NCBI RefSeq assembly: GCF_000702505.1
Contig: NZ_JNIM01000001.1
Span: forward strand, 1,364,001 to 1,428,000
Source of the DNA: Thermogemmatispora carboxidivorans
Lineage (GTDB): Bacteria; Chloroflexota; Ktedonobacteria; Ktedonobacterales; Ktedonobacteraceae
DNA: 64,000 nt
Direction of reading: 5' to 3'
Position numbers and translations under genes: made by a program
The notes under the pieces: model-generated
The model's input: the letters and a program-made list of their open reading frames with translations, nothing else
What the model was told of the DNA's origin: nothing
Database searches by the model: none
Shown here: one piece after another, positions 52,189-60,043 of the stretch
How positions within the stretch are numbered: position 1 is the first letter of the stretch
Layout: every line of letters begins with the position of its first letter

Positions 52189-52593
52189 ATGCGTAACAGA
52201 GCGCTGGTAACCGTTGTAGGGCCGGACCGTGCTCTCGATCTAGAGCTGCCGACTGATTACACCATCGGTGAGCTGTTGCCTTTTCTGTGTGAACTCTGTG
52301 CTGCCCCCGCGAGCAGGCTGACAGGAGGCGCACGGGAGGGAGACGGAGAGGCAAGAGCAGAGGAGGAGTGGCTGCTCTTCATCGAAGGGTCCCCTGATCC
52401 GCTGGCTTCAGGGCAGACGCTAAGCGAGGCCGAGGTATACGATGGCAGGCGTCTGCTGCTCCAGGCTCTTCCTTCCAACAGTGACCAGGTTGCTGCCGCT
52501 GACACACAGGAGCTATTCTTGCCCTCCTCCGTTGCCCCAAGCGAGAGAACGGGCGGTATTGGAGTGACCTGGGAACAGCTTCCATTATCCTGA
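52189..52593 (+). CDS. EsaB/YukD-like ubiquitin-fold protein
   Basis: 134 aa, ATG after GGGGAAGGGGAG. The first ~30 residues RALVTVVGPDRALDLELPTD followed by YTIGELLPFL are like the beta-grasp domain of EsaB/YukD and of the EccD N-terminus (strand, D-L-x-LP, helix). EWLLFIEGSPDPLASGQTLS and YDGRRLLLQAL complete the ubiquitin-like fold. The last ~45 residues are loose. There are no membrane helices, so it is EsaB-like rather than full EccD. Its place between WXG100 and EccC is the usual one in type VII loci. Confidence 0.8.
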   Translation: MRNRALVTVVGPDRALDLELPTDYTIGELLPFLCELCAAPASRLTGGAREGDGEARAEEEWLLFIEGSPDPLASGQTLSEAEVYDGRRLLLQALPSNSDQVAAADTQELFLPSSVAPSERTGGIGVTWEQLPLS

Positions 52594-52616
52594 GCTGGCC
52601 ATGATGAGAAGGCGTT

Positions 52617-55600
52617 ATGCAGAAGCTGGCTACTACCTTTTATCGTCCGGCTCGTGCCTACCCGCCGCGGCTCCCAAATGATGAGATTGTCATTAGTGCC
52701 CCGCCAACGCTGCAGCCAGCCCAGAGCGGTCCACTCAACTGGCTCCAATACGTGTTGCCAGTCCTGGGCAGCGTGGGGTCGGTTCTTTTCATGTTCACCT
52801 TCCATACGAACCCGCTAATGATGGTGCTCAGTGGGGGGGTGGGGGGTCTCATGATCTGTTCTGGCCTGATCATGGGCTTGGTGCAGCGATATACGCTGAA
52901 AAAGCAGCAGCAGCAGCAGCGCAGCCTCTACCTCGACTATCTCGAGCGGGTGCGCAAGCATCTGCTCAGTCTGGCCAAGGAGCAGCGGCTCATCGAGCAA
53001 CGGCTCTATCCTTCCTACGAGGAGCTGGCGGAGCGCGTCGAGTGCCGTCAATACCTGTGGGAGCGGCGCCCCACCGACTTTGATTTCATGATGACCCGTA
53101 TCGGCTTCGGGCCTGGTCCCCTCTGCTGCCCTCTGCGCTTAGATAGCAGTGATGCCAATTTCATGGTGCAGTATGTACCAGAGCTGCGAGCCCAGGCTGA
53201 GGCGCTGGTTGCCGAATATAGCTATCTCAACGATATGGCGGCCACCATTCCTCTGCGCTCCTTTGGCACTCTAGCGATCAGTGGGGACTTACATGCGGCC
53301 CGGGCCTTGGCGCGGGCGATGATCTGCCAGCTGGTAGCTTTTCACGCCCCGGAAGATGTGCGCTGTGTGGTCTATTTCCCTGGCGAGCGCCTTGAGGAAT
53401 GGAGTTGGCTGAAATGGCTGCCCCATGTGCGGCGTCTCCATCAGGTCAAAGCCGAGCGTCGCTATGCCCCCGAGCAGCTCTGCATGCTGGCGACGACCGT
53501 CGAGGATCTACAGCGAATTCTGCAGCAGCAGATTAAACCAGAGGTCGAGCGGCGCACCCGTCTAAGCGAGGAAGCCGGCAATGATGAGCTGCAGCGCAAG
53601 CGTGCCGCCCAGGCCTCTCTCCCCCACCTGGTGGTGGTCCTTGATGGCTTTTCCCCCCATCGACCCATCGGCCAGCTTCCCGAGCTGGAGCAGCTTTTTG
53701 TCGCAGCTCCCCGGGCCGGCGCCACGGTACTCTGTCTAGTTGAGAATCGCTCTCAAGAGCCGGCGGCCATTCAAGCGCGGCTGGCTCTCTCGGAGGTAGG
53801 GGGCCTGCACTTTGAAGAGATTGCCTATGGAGGCCGCCGTCTGGAGGGCTTGCTGCCCGATCATGTCGATCTGGCCCTCTGTGAACGCATCGCTCGCAGC
53901 CTGGCCCCCCTTACGCTCAGCGAGGCCACCCAGCAGGATCTGGCGCAAGATATCCGCTTACTTGAACTCTTGGACCTTCCCTCTGCTGATAGCTTCAACG
54001 CTGGCGAGTGCTGGCGAGCGAGCGAACGGGAGCACGACGATTTCTTGCGCGTTCCCATTGGACGCCGCTCCGATGGGTATCCCCTCCTCCTCGACCTGAA
54101 AGAGGCCGCCGATAAGGGGATGGGGCCGCACGGCCTGATTGTGGGCGCTACTGGTTCTGGGAAAAGCGAGCTGCTGCGCACGCTGGTCAGCGCTCTGGCT
54201 ATGACCCACGATCCGCGCTCTCTCAACTTTGTGCTGATCGACTTTAAAGGCGGGGCCTCATTCAACGATTTCCAGGCCCTTCCCCACGTGGTGGGCGTGG
54301 TGACTAACCTACAAAGCGATCTCGCGCTAGTCGATCGCGTCTATGCGGCTCTGCTCGGCGAGCAGCAGCGACGCCAGCGCATGCTGCGTGACGCGGGCAA
54401 CCTCGACAATATTAAGCAGTATCGCGCCAAGTGGAAGATGCATCCCGAGATGGAGCCGATGCCCCATCTGCTGATCATTGTCGATGAGTTCGCTGAATTG
54501 ATTGCCCAGCGTAGCGATTTTCTGGATCTCTTTGTAACGATGGGACGTGTCGGTCGCAGCCTGGGCCTCCATCTCCTCTTTGCTACCCAACGTCTGGAGG
54601 AAGGACGCATCAAGGGATTGGAGAGCCATCTGCGCTATCGCATCTGTCTGCGTACCTACAGCGCAGCGGAGAGCCGGACAGTGCTGGGAACGGCAGATGC
54701 CTACTACCTGCCCTCAGTTCCGGGCATGGGCTACTTCAAGGTCGATGTCGATACCTACGCGCTCTTCAAGTGTGCCCTGATCTCAGTCCCCTATTTGGCC
54801 TTGAAAGAACAAACATCGATTGAAAGCAAAATCCGCGTCTTTACTGCCAATGGAAAGCTTCTGCACTATCAGCAAGTGAGAGGCAATGAGCGTGGGTCCT
54901 CGATCTCTGGGGCCGTAGCTGGTTCTGCCGAGCTGCATACAGAAATGGATGTCATCATTGAGCGCCTGGCCCAGGCGATGCCATCGACCTTCACGCAGGC
55001 TATCCACCAGGTCTGGCTACCTCCACTGCCCCATGTGCTCACGCTTGAGGCGGTGCTGGCTCGCACAGAACAGCCGCAGTTGGCGGGTTGTTACGAGAGC
55101 GAGGTCCCGCCTTTTGGTGATTTACGTGTTCCGATTGGCCTGGTGGACAAGCCGCTAGAGCAGGCGCAAGAGCCACTGTGGCTGGATTTCTCCGGCACTG
55201 GTGGTCATCTTTCCATTGTTGGGGCGCCCCAGTCCGGCAAGAGCACCTTTCTACGTACGCTGATCACGGCTTTTATGCTGACCCATACGCCGCGCGATGT
55301 CCAGTTCTACTGCATTGACATGGGAGGGGGCCTACTGCGCGTTTTTGAGCAGGCCCCCCACGTGGGCGCTGTCTGCAGCCGGCCCGAGCGCGATAAGATC
55401 AGACGCATGGTGCGTCAGATGCGGCGAGTGATCGAAGAACGCGAATTCTTATTCCGTGAACGCGGCATTGACAGCATGACAACCTTCCGCGCTATGCGCC
55501 AGCGTGGCGAGCTGGATGAGGTACCCTTTGGCGATGTCTTTCTGATCATCGATAACTTCGCCCAGTTCCATCAAGACTTCGATCAACTGGAGCCTGACCT

Positions 55601-56735
55601 GGTCGAAATTGCCTCTAGCGGCCTGGCCTATGGCGTCCATCTGGTCATCGCAACCAGTCGCTGGGCCGAGGTGCGTCCCCGTTTGCGCGATAATATCGGC
55701 ACGCGCTTAGAGCTGCGCCTCAACGACCCTGTCGATTCGGAGCTAGGGCGAGCGCTAGCGGCGGCCATTCCTGCTGGTGTGCCGGGGCGTGGCGCCAACC
55801 GCGAGAAACTCTTCTTTCAGATTTCCTTGCCGCTGGTGATAGATCACAGGCAGGCGGAGATCGAGGATCTCCATCAGCGTGTTCAGCAGTATCTCCTGAG
55901 CCTCATCGAGCGCATTCGCCAGGGCTGGAAAGGGTTGGTGGCCCCGCCGGTCTTGATGCTGCCGCCGCTGGTGCGCTGGGAAGACCTGCCAGAGCCATTG
56001 CCCGGAGAGCCGCCAGGGGTACCGATCGGTCTGGAAGAGTTTCGTCTGAAGCCGGTCTATATCGATCTGATTGGGGGTGGCCCTCACTTCCTGATTCTGG
56101 GCGATAGTGAGTGTGGCAAGACCTCGCTGCTGCGCAGCTGGATACGTGGTTTGGAGAAGCGCTACACACCTCAGCAGGTCGCCTATGCCATCATTGACTT
56201 TCGCAAGCGGCTGCTGGACTTTGCCGACAGTCGATCCTTGCTGGTCTATGCCTACAACAGCCAGACCTTAACGAGCTGTGTAGGCAATCTCAAAGTGGAC
56301 CTGGAGCGACGCCTCAAGAAGGTCTCGGAGGTGCCCTTGAGCGAGCTACGTCGCCCACAGCGCTGGAATGGCAGGCACTACTTTCTCTTCGTTGATGACT
56401 ATGAGGCGATTGGAGGAATGAGTGGCAGCCCGCTGATGCCACTGCAGGAATATCTGATTGTGGGCGGCGATATCGGCTTCCATCTGGTGCTGGTGCACCG
56501 TGTGGGAGGAGCCTCGCGAGCCATGTTTGAGCCGATCATGCAGCGTCTCCGCGAGATGGGAACGCCGGGACTCATCATGAGCGGTGACCCGATGGAGGGG
56601 AAACTCTTACATGGACAGGCGGCGATGCCTTTGCCCCCTGGGCGGGCCTACCTGGTGCAGCCGAAGCATCCACCGATGTTGGTGCAGCTTGCCTTTGCGC
56701 CACCGCAGTGGGAGGAATCTCAGCCCGCGGGCTAG
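52617..56735 (+). CDS. eccC: Type VII secretion ATPase EccC (three FtsK/SpoIIIE domains)
   Basis: 1372 aa in one chain. Two membrane helices (LQYVLPVLGSVGSVLFMF and LMMVLSGGVGGLMICSGLIM) lie near residues 40-85, followed by a glutamine-rich stretch and a cytoplasmic domain. ATPase 1: Walker A GATGSGKS (510-517), Walker B LIIVDEFAEL (D623, E624), complete. ATPase 2: Walker A GAPQSGKS (869-876), Walker B FLIIDNFAQF (D979, then Asn, no Glu). ATPase 3: GDSECGKT (1162-1169), Walker B FLFVDDYEAI (D1260, D1261). This is the EccC/EssC motor; only ATPase 1 keeps a full catalytic set, as in known EccC proteins where the others bind substrate. No FHA domains are seen at the N-terminus, unlike EssC. It starts 23 bases after the EsaB-like gene. 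Confidence 0.95.
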   Translation: MQKLATTFYRPARAYPPRLPNDEIVISAPPTLQPAQSGPLNWLQYVLPVLGSVGSVLFMFTFHTNPLMMVLSGGVGGLMICSGLIMGLVQRYTLKKQQQQQRSLYLDYLERVRKHLLSLAKEQRLIEQRLYPSYEELAERVECRQYLWERRPTDFDFMMTRIGFGPGPLCCPLRLDSSDANFMVQYVPELRAQAEALVAEYSYLNDMAATIPLRSFGTLAISGDLHAARALARAMICQLVAFHAPEDVRCVVYFPGERLEEWSWLKWLPHVRRLHQVKAERRYAPEQLCMLATTVEDLQRILQQQIKPEVERRTRLSEEAGNDELQRKRAAQASLPHLVVVLDGFSPHRPIGQLPELEQLFVAAPRAGATVLCLVENRSQEPAAIQARLALSEVGGLHFEEIAYGGRRLEGLLPDHVDLALCERIARSLAPLTLSEATQQDLAQDIRLLELLDLPSADSFNAGECWRASEREHDDFLRVPIGRRSDGYPLLLDLKEAADKGMGPHGLIVGATGSGKSELLRTLVSALAMTHDPRSLNFVLIDFKGGASFNDFQALPHVVGVVTNLQSDLALVDRVYAALLGEQQRRQRMLRDAGNLDNIKQYRAKWKMHPEMEPMPHLLIIVDEFAELIAQRSDFLDLFVTMGRVGRSLGLHLLFATQRLEEGRIKGLESHLRYRICLRTYSAAESRTVLGTADAYYLPSVPGMGYFKVDVDTYALFKCALISVPYLALKEQTSIESKIRVFTANGKLLHYQQVRGNERGSSISGAVAGSAELHTEMDVIIERLAQAMPSTFTQAIHQVWLPPLPHVLTLEAVLARTEQPQLAGCYESEVPPFGDLRVPIGLVDKPLEQAQEPLWLDFSGTGGHLSIVGAPQSGKSTFLRTLITAFMLTHTPRDVQFYCIDMGGGLLRVFEQAPHVGAVCSRPERDKIRRMVRQMRRVIEEREFLFRERGIDSMTTFRAMRQRGELDEVPFGDVFLIIDNFAQFHQDFDQLEPDLVEIASSGLAYGVHLVIATSRWAEVRPRLRDNIGTRLELRLNDPVDSELGRALAAAIPAGVPGRGANREKLFFQISLPLVIDHRQAEIEDLHQRVQQYLLSLIERIRQGWKGLVAPPVLMLPPLVRWEDLPEPLPGEPPGVPIGLEEFRLKPVYIDLIGGGPHFLILGDSECGKTSLLRSWIRGLEKRYTPQQVAYAIIDFRKRLLDFADSRSLLVYAYNSQTLTSCVGNLKVDLERRLKKVSEVPLSELRRPQRWNGRHYFLFVDDYEAIGGMSGSPLMPLQEYLIVGGDIGFHLVLVHRVGGASRAMFEPIMQRLREMGTPGLIMSGDPMEGKLLHGQAAMPLPPGRAYLVQPKHPPMLVQLAFAPPQWEESQPAG

Positions 56736-56737
56736 CC

Positions 56738-57997
56738 TTAACGATCGCGACCGCGCAGGCGGCGAGGATTCAGCCGGAGATGGGAAGGCGCGGCGGGGCC
56801 AATGTCGTCGGGCGGGTGAGGTCCTGGTGAAAGCGGACGCTCGGCAAGCGAGCGACTGAGATCATCGCTGGCCGGGGGATGGCGATAAAGGCGGACATTC
56901 CGCCTCCGGCCAGCGGCCAGCTCTTCACGCACCGCTCCACCTGCACTGGCCAGCGCAGAGAGCTGCTGAGAGGATGGCGCAGGTAAAGCCCCCTCAGCCT
57001 GGCTGGCTGGTAACGGAGCCAGAAACGGTACGGCACTCCCGATGAGAGCGGCATCCCTTCCCAGGTGCGCCGGAACAATGCTCAGGGCCTGTACACACTG
57101 GCTCTCATCCGCCGTCAGCTGTCCCCCAAATTGTGAAAGCAGCGAGTGGCGCAGGTGGCTGAGCAGTAGCTCGTCGGCATTGAGTAGGCCATTGCCCACT
57201 ACTACCACCTCGGGAGCGAAGTGGCGCACATAATGGGCCACAGCAACCCCAAGCCAGTGCCCTACCTCCTGATAGAGCGCGCGCGCCAGCCCATCGCCTC
57301 GGGTCGCTTCTTCGGCCAACAATTGGGCGCTGAATTGCTCACGATTGCTGAGGCGCTGAATCAGGCCGCTCGGCTCGCCCTTACGAGCAGCCCGCTGAAT
57401 CAGGCGCTGGAGCGCCTCTAGCGAGACCAGAGTACTGATGCAGCCGCGACGCCCACAGCTACAACGTGGGCCATTATTGGCGACAGGCAGATGACAGACG
57501 TGGCCAGTGCAGTCGCGGGCCGTCGGCTCCGGTTGCCCATCGCTGATCAGGGCCGCTCCCACCACCGCTTGAACGGTGAGCAGCAAAGCACGGCGCCTGC
57601 TCCTGGCGGCGCCAAAGGCATATTCGCCCAGCGCCGCCGCGTCCACGTCGCTGTGCAGGCGCACGGGCAGGTGATAGCGCGTTTCCAGCAAATCGCTTAG
57701 GGGGAAGTGGTTGAGTGAAGGCAGGAGAGGAATGAGAAAAGGACGGCGGTATGTCTGGTCAAGTTTTCCCGGCAAAGCCAGGCCAATGCCACGCAAGACA
57801 TAGCCCGCTCCCGCGGCTCGCTGCAAAGCGGCATCTATCGCTCGTAGATATGGCTCCAACGTGGCCCGGGCTGGACGCCCGCGCAGCGTTCTGGCTTCGA
57901 AGCGCTCCCAAACCTGACCGTCGGCAGAAATAATTGCAATCGTTGCCCGACTGCTTCCAATCTCCACCCCGACCGCCGCGCTCAGCTCTTGCACCAT
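56738..57997 (-). CDS. ROK-family sugar kinase-like protein
   Basis: 419 aa. The N-terminal phosphate loop is AVGVEIGSSRATIAIISADG; the catalytic Asp lies in LHSDVDAAALGEYAFGA (usual NDANAAALGE). TGHVCHLPVANNGPRCSCGR leads into the zinc-type motif CSCGRRGCIST. No helix-turn-helix is present, so this is a kinase-type member rather than a ROK repressor. ROK kinases phosphorylate glucose, fructose or amino sugars. The last ~100 residues (PAPSSQQLSALASAGG ...) are an unusual low-complexity, arginine-rich extension. It has its own promoter with two operator-like repeats upstream and ends two bases from the eccC stop. Confidence 0.85.
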   Translation of the reverse strand: MVQELSAAVGVEIGSSRATIAIISADGQVWERFEARTLRGRPARATLEPYLRAIDAALQRAAGAGYVLRGIGLALPGKLDQTYRRPFLIPLLPSLNHFPLSDLLETRYHLPVRLHSDVDAAALGEYAFGAARSRRRALLLTVQAVVGAALISDGQPEPTARDCTGHVCHLPVANNGPRCSCGRRGCISTLVSLEALQRLIQRAARKGEPSGLIQRLSNREQFSAQLLAEEATRGDGLARALYQEVGHWLGVAVAHYVRHFAPEVVVVGNGLLNADELLLSHLRHSLLSQFGGQLTADESQCVQALSIVPAHLGRDAALIGSAVPFLAPLPASQAEGALPAPSSQQLSALASAGGAVREELAAGRRRNVRLYRHPPASDDLSRSLAERPLSPGPHPPDDIGPAAPSHLRLNPRRLRGRDR

Positions 57998-58044
57998 ATC
58001 GCGATCCTGCTAGCGGCTTCTGCCCGGGTGGCTGTACTCTAGTG

Positions 58045-58056
58045 GAACAAATGTTC
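58045..58056. promoter_or_regulatory. Operator-like repeat O2 upstream of the ROK gene
   Basis: GAACAAATGTTC, a palindrome but for its central two bases. It matches the element overlapping the promoter 88 bp away (O1) and lies in the leader between promoter and start codon. Paired sites at this spacing suit a DNA-looping repressor. Confidence 0.5.
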
Positions 58057-58116
58057 TACATGTGGTAGACCCGGGCAACATATGCAGAAACAATAACGAC
58101 AGTTTATGCAATTCAA

Positions 58117-58146
58117 AGTATACTCACTGTTGAGAACATTTGTCAA
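58117..58146 (-). promoter_or_regulatory. Promoter of the ROK gene overlapped by operator O1
   Basis: On the minus strand TTGACA (58146-58141), 18-bp spacer, TATACT (58122-58117). GACAAATGTTC (58144-58134 on the minus strand) covers the -35 and spacer and repeats the O2 sequence. Binding there would block RNA polymerase. Confidence 0.7.
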
Positions 58147-58275
58147 GAGCATCTGTTCGTCTCCCGAGGAGCCTTGGCGCTGCCAGCGCGGGCCGCGAGC
58201 GGCAATCGGATTGAGCGCAGGGAAGGGCCGGATCTGGGCGAGGCCACTAGCCTGGGTGGGAGGGCAAGCAAAGGA

Positions 58276-58302
58276 GCCACCTCGCTGATCCGGCGAGGTG
58301 GC
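58276..58302 (-). terminator. Terminator-like hairpin after glycerol kinase
   Basis: GCCACCTCGC (58276-58285) and GCGAGGTGGC (58293-58302) form a perfect 10-bp stem with a 7-base loop, about 80 bases after the glpK stop. The minus-strand tail is CTCCTTTGC, a weak T-run. Confidence 0.6.
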
Positions 58303-58380
58303 TTCCTGCTCCCGATGGCAGACTGGGTAGCGGTGAACGGACAAAGGAAAGCGCGGGCTGCGGGCGATGCACAAGCGAGC

Positions 58381-59862
58381 TCAGGCAATAGCGGCCCAGC
58401 CACGTGCGCGCTCCACTGCATTAAACCAGCGCCGATAGAGTGCCTCGATCGAACCATTGCCACGCGGGCGATAGACCTTTGCCTCGCGCCAGAGGTGGGC
58501 CGTTTCCGTCTCATCGCGCCAGAGGCCGGCCCCGATCCCTGCTAAAAAAGCGGCGCCCAGTGCTGTCGTTTCCTGGACGGCAGCGATGTGCACCTCGACC
58601 CCGGTAATATCGGCCAAGGCCTGCATCAGGAAACTATTTGCCGAGGCGCCCCCGTCAACCTTCAAGCTCCCGATTGGGCGTCCCGTATCCTGGACCATTG
58701 CCTGCAGCACATCGCGCGTACTGAAAGCAATCCCCTCCAGGGTAGCCCGCACCAGGTGAGCGCGTGTTGTACCGCGGGTCAGGCCGATGATCGTGCCGCG
58801 GGCGTAGCTATCCCAATAGGGGGCTGCCAGGCCGGCCAGAGCCGGCACAAAGAAGACGCCGCCGCTATCGGGGACCGAGAGGGCCAGTTCCAGCGTCTCC
58901 TCGGGGCTATGGACCAGGCCAATATCGCGCAGCCACTGGATGGCGGCCCCGGCCACATAGATGCCGCCGTCGAGGGCATAGACGATCTCCTCATCACGTG
59001 ACCAGGCGACCGTCGGAAGCAAACCGTGGCCTGAAGTTGGCAGCGTTTGGCCGGCATTGAGCAAGATAAAGGCGCCGGTCCCGTAGGTCACCTTCACATC
59101 GTTGGGGGCGTAGCACGCCTGACCAAAGAGGGCCGCCTGTTGGTCCACCAGCGAAGCAGTCAGCGGCAAGGGGTGACCGAAGTGCTCCGCCGAGATTGTC
59201 CCGAAGAGCGAACAAGACGGTTGAATTTCTGGCAAAATTGAGCGAGGGATCTCCAGGAGGGCCAGGATCTCCTCGTCCCAATCGCGCAAGCGAGGATTGT
59301 AGAGCATCGTCCGCGAGGCCGTTGTCTCATCGGTGCGATGCTCGCCCAGCAGGCACCACATCAGCCAGGCATCGGTGGTACCCGCCAGTAGCTCGCCGCG
59401 GGCGGCCAGCTCGCGGGCCCCAGGCACATTATCCAGAATCCAGCGGATCTTCGTCGCCGAAAAATAAGGATCGAGCGGCAGCCCAGTGCGCTCGCGGATC
59501 AAGCGTTCAGCCCCCTCGCAGCGCAGCTGCTCGCACAGCAAATCGGTGCGACGATCCTGCCAGCTAATCGCATTGTAGAGCGGTTGCCCGCTGCGCCGGT
59601 GCCAGACCACTACCGTCTCGCCCTGATTCGCCAGGCCGCAGGCCAGCAAGGAGACCTCGCCGGCGGCCTGTAGGGCAGCGCGGGCATTAGCGATCACGCT
59701 CTCCAGCAAGTCGGCGGGATTCTGTTCCACCCAGCCCGGTTGCGGATAAGTCAGCGGCACCTCGCTCGCTGCCTGGGCCAGACAACGAGCCTCAGCATCA
59801 AAGATAAGCGCTTTGGTACGGGTGGTCCCCTGATCGATAGCGAGTATTGCGGGAGCCATCAT
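58381..59862 (-). CDS. glpK: Glycerol kinase
   Basis: 493 aa from ATG 59862 (or 59859), with AGGAGGA upstream; the frame is open 15 codons further but that part is basic and unlike the family. FGGY kinase motifs: ILAIDQGTTRTKALIFD, GLANQGETVVVW, NAISWQDRRT with the conserved WQDRRT, TTASRTMLYNPRLRDWDEEI, SLVDQQAALFGQACY, VTYGTGAFILLN and the FGGY signature region LKVDGGASANSFLMQALADI. It phosphorylates glycerol to glycerol 3-phosphate in the cytoplasm. It is encoded with a GlpA-like dehydrogenase pair upstream, which supports the glycerol assignment over other FGGY substrates. Confidence 0.93.
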   Translation of the reverse strand: MMAPAILAIDQGTTRTKALIFDAEARCLAQAASEVPLTYPQPGWVEQNPADLLESVIANARAALQAAGEVSLLACGLANQGETVVVWHRRSGQPLYNAISWQDRRTDLLCEQLRCEGAERLIRERTGLPLDPYFSATKIRWILDNVPGARELAARGELLAGTTDAWLMWCLLGEHRTDETTASRTMLYNPRLRDWDEEILALLEIPRSILPEIQPSCSLFGTISAEHFGHPLPLTASLVDQQAALFGQACYAPNDVKVTYGTGAFILLNAGQTLPTSGHGLLPTVAWSRDEEIVYALDGGIYVAGAAIQWLRDIGLVHSPEETLELALSVPDSGGVFFVPALAGLAAPYWDSYARGTIIGLTRGTTRAHLVRATLEGIAFSTRDVLQAMVQDTGRPIGSLKVDGGASANSFLMQALADITGVEVHIAAVQETTALGAAFLAGIGAGLWRDETETAHLWREAKVYRPRGNGSIEALYRRWFNAVERARGWAAIA

Positions 59863-60043
59863 CCTTGCTCTCCTCCTCCTGTACTGATGCCCTTCCCAAC
59901 GCAGCATGACCGACGGTATCTCATCGCCTCTGGTCTTGCTCGTGCCCTATTGGTCCCTGGCTCACGGGCAGGGAGCAAGGAGCAGACGCACGAGCAAGAC
60001 CAGGGTAGCAGGTTGGGTCGGTCGGCTAGAGTACGCTCCTCTG

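Larger units (their letters stand above)
57998..58380. other. Region between ROK and glycerol kinase genes
   Basis: Holds operator O2, the ROK promoter with O1, and the glpK terminator-like hairpin. No gene seen. Confidence 0.5.

Noticed and set aside
56738..57997. ROK protein as the repressor for the adjacent operators
   Set aside because: The protein starts directly with the kinase phosphate loop and has no helix-turn-helix.
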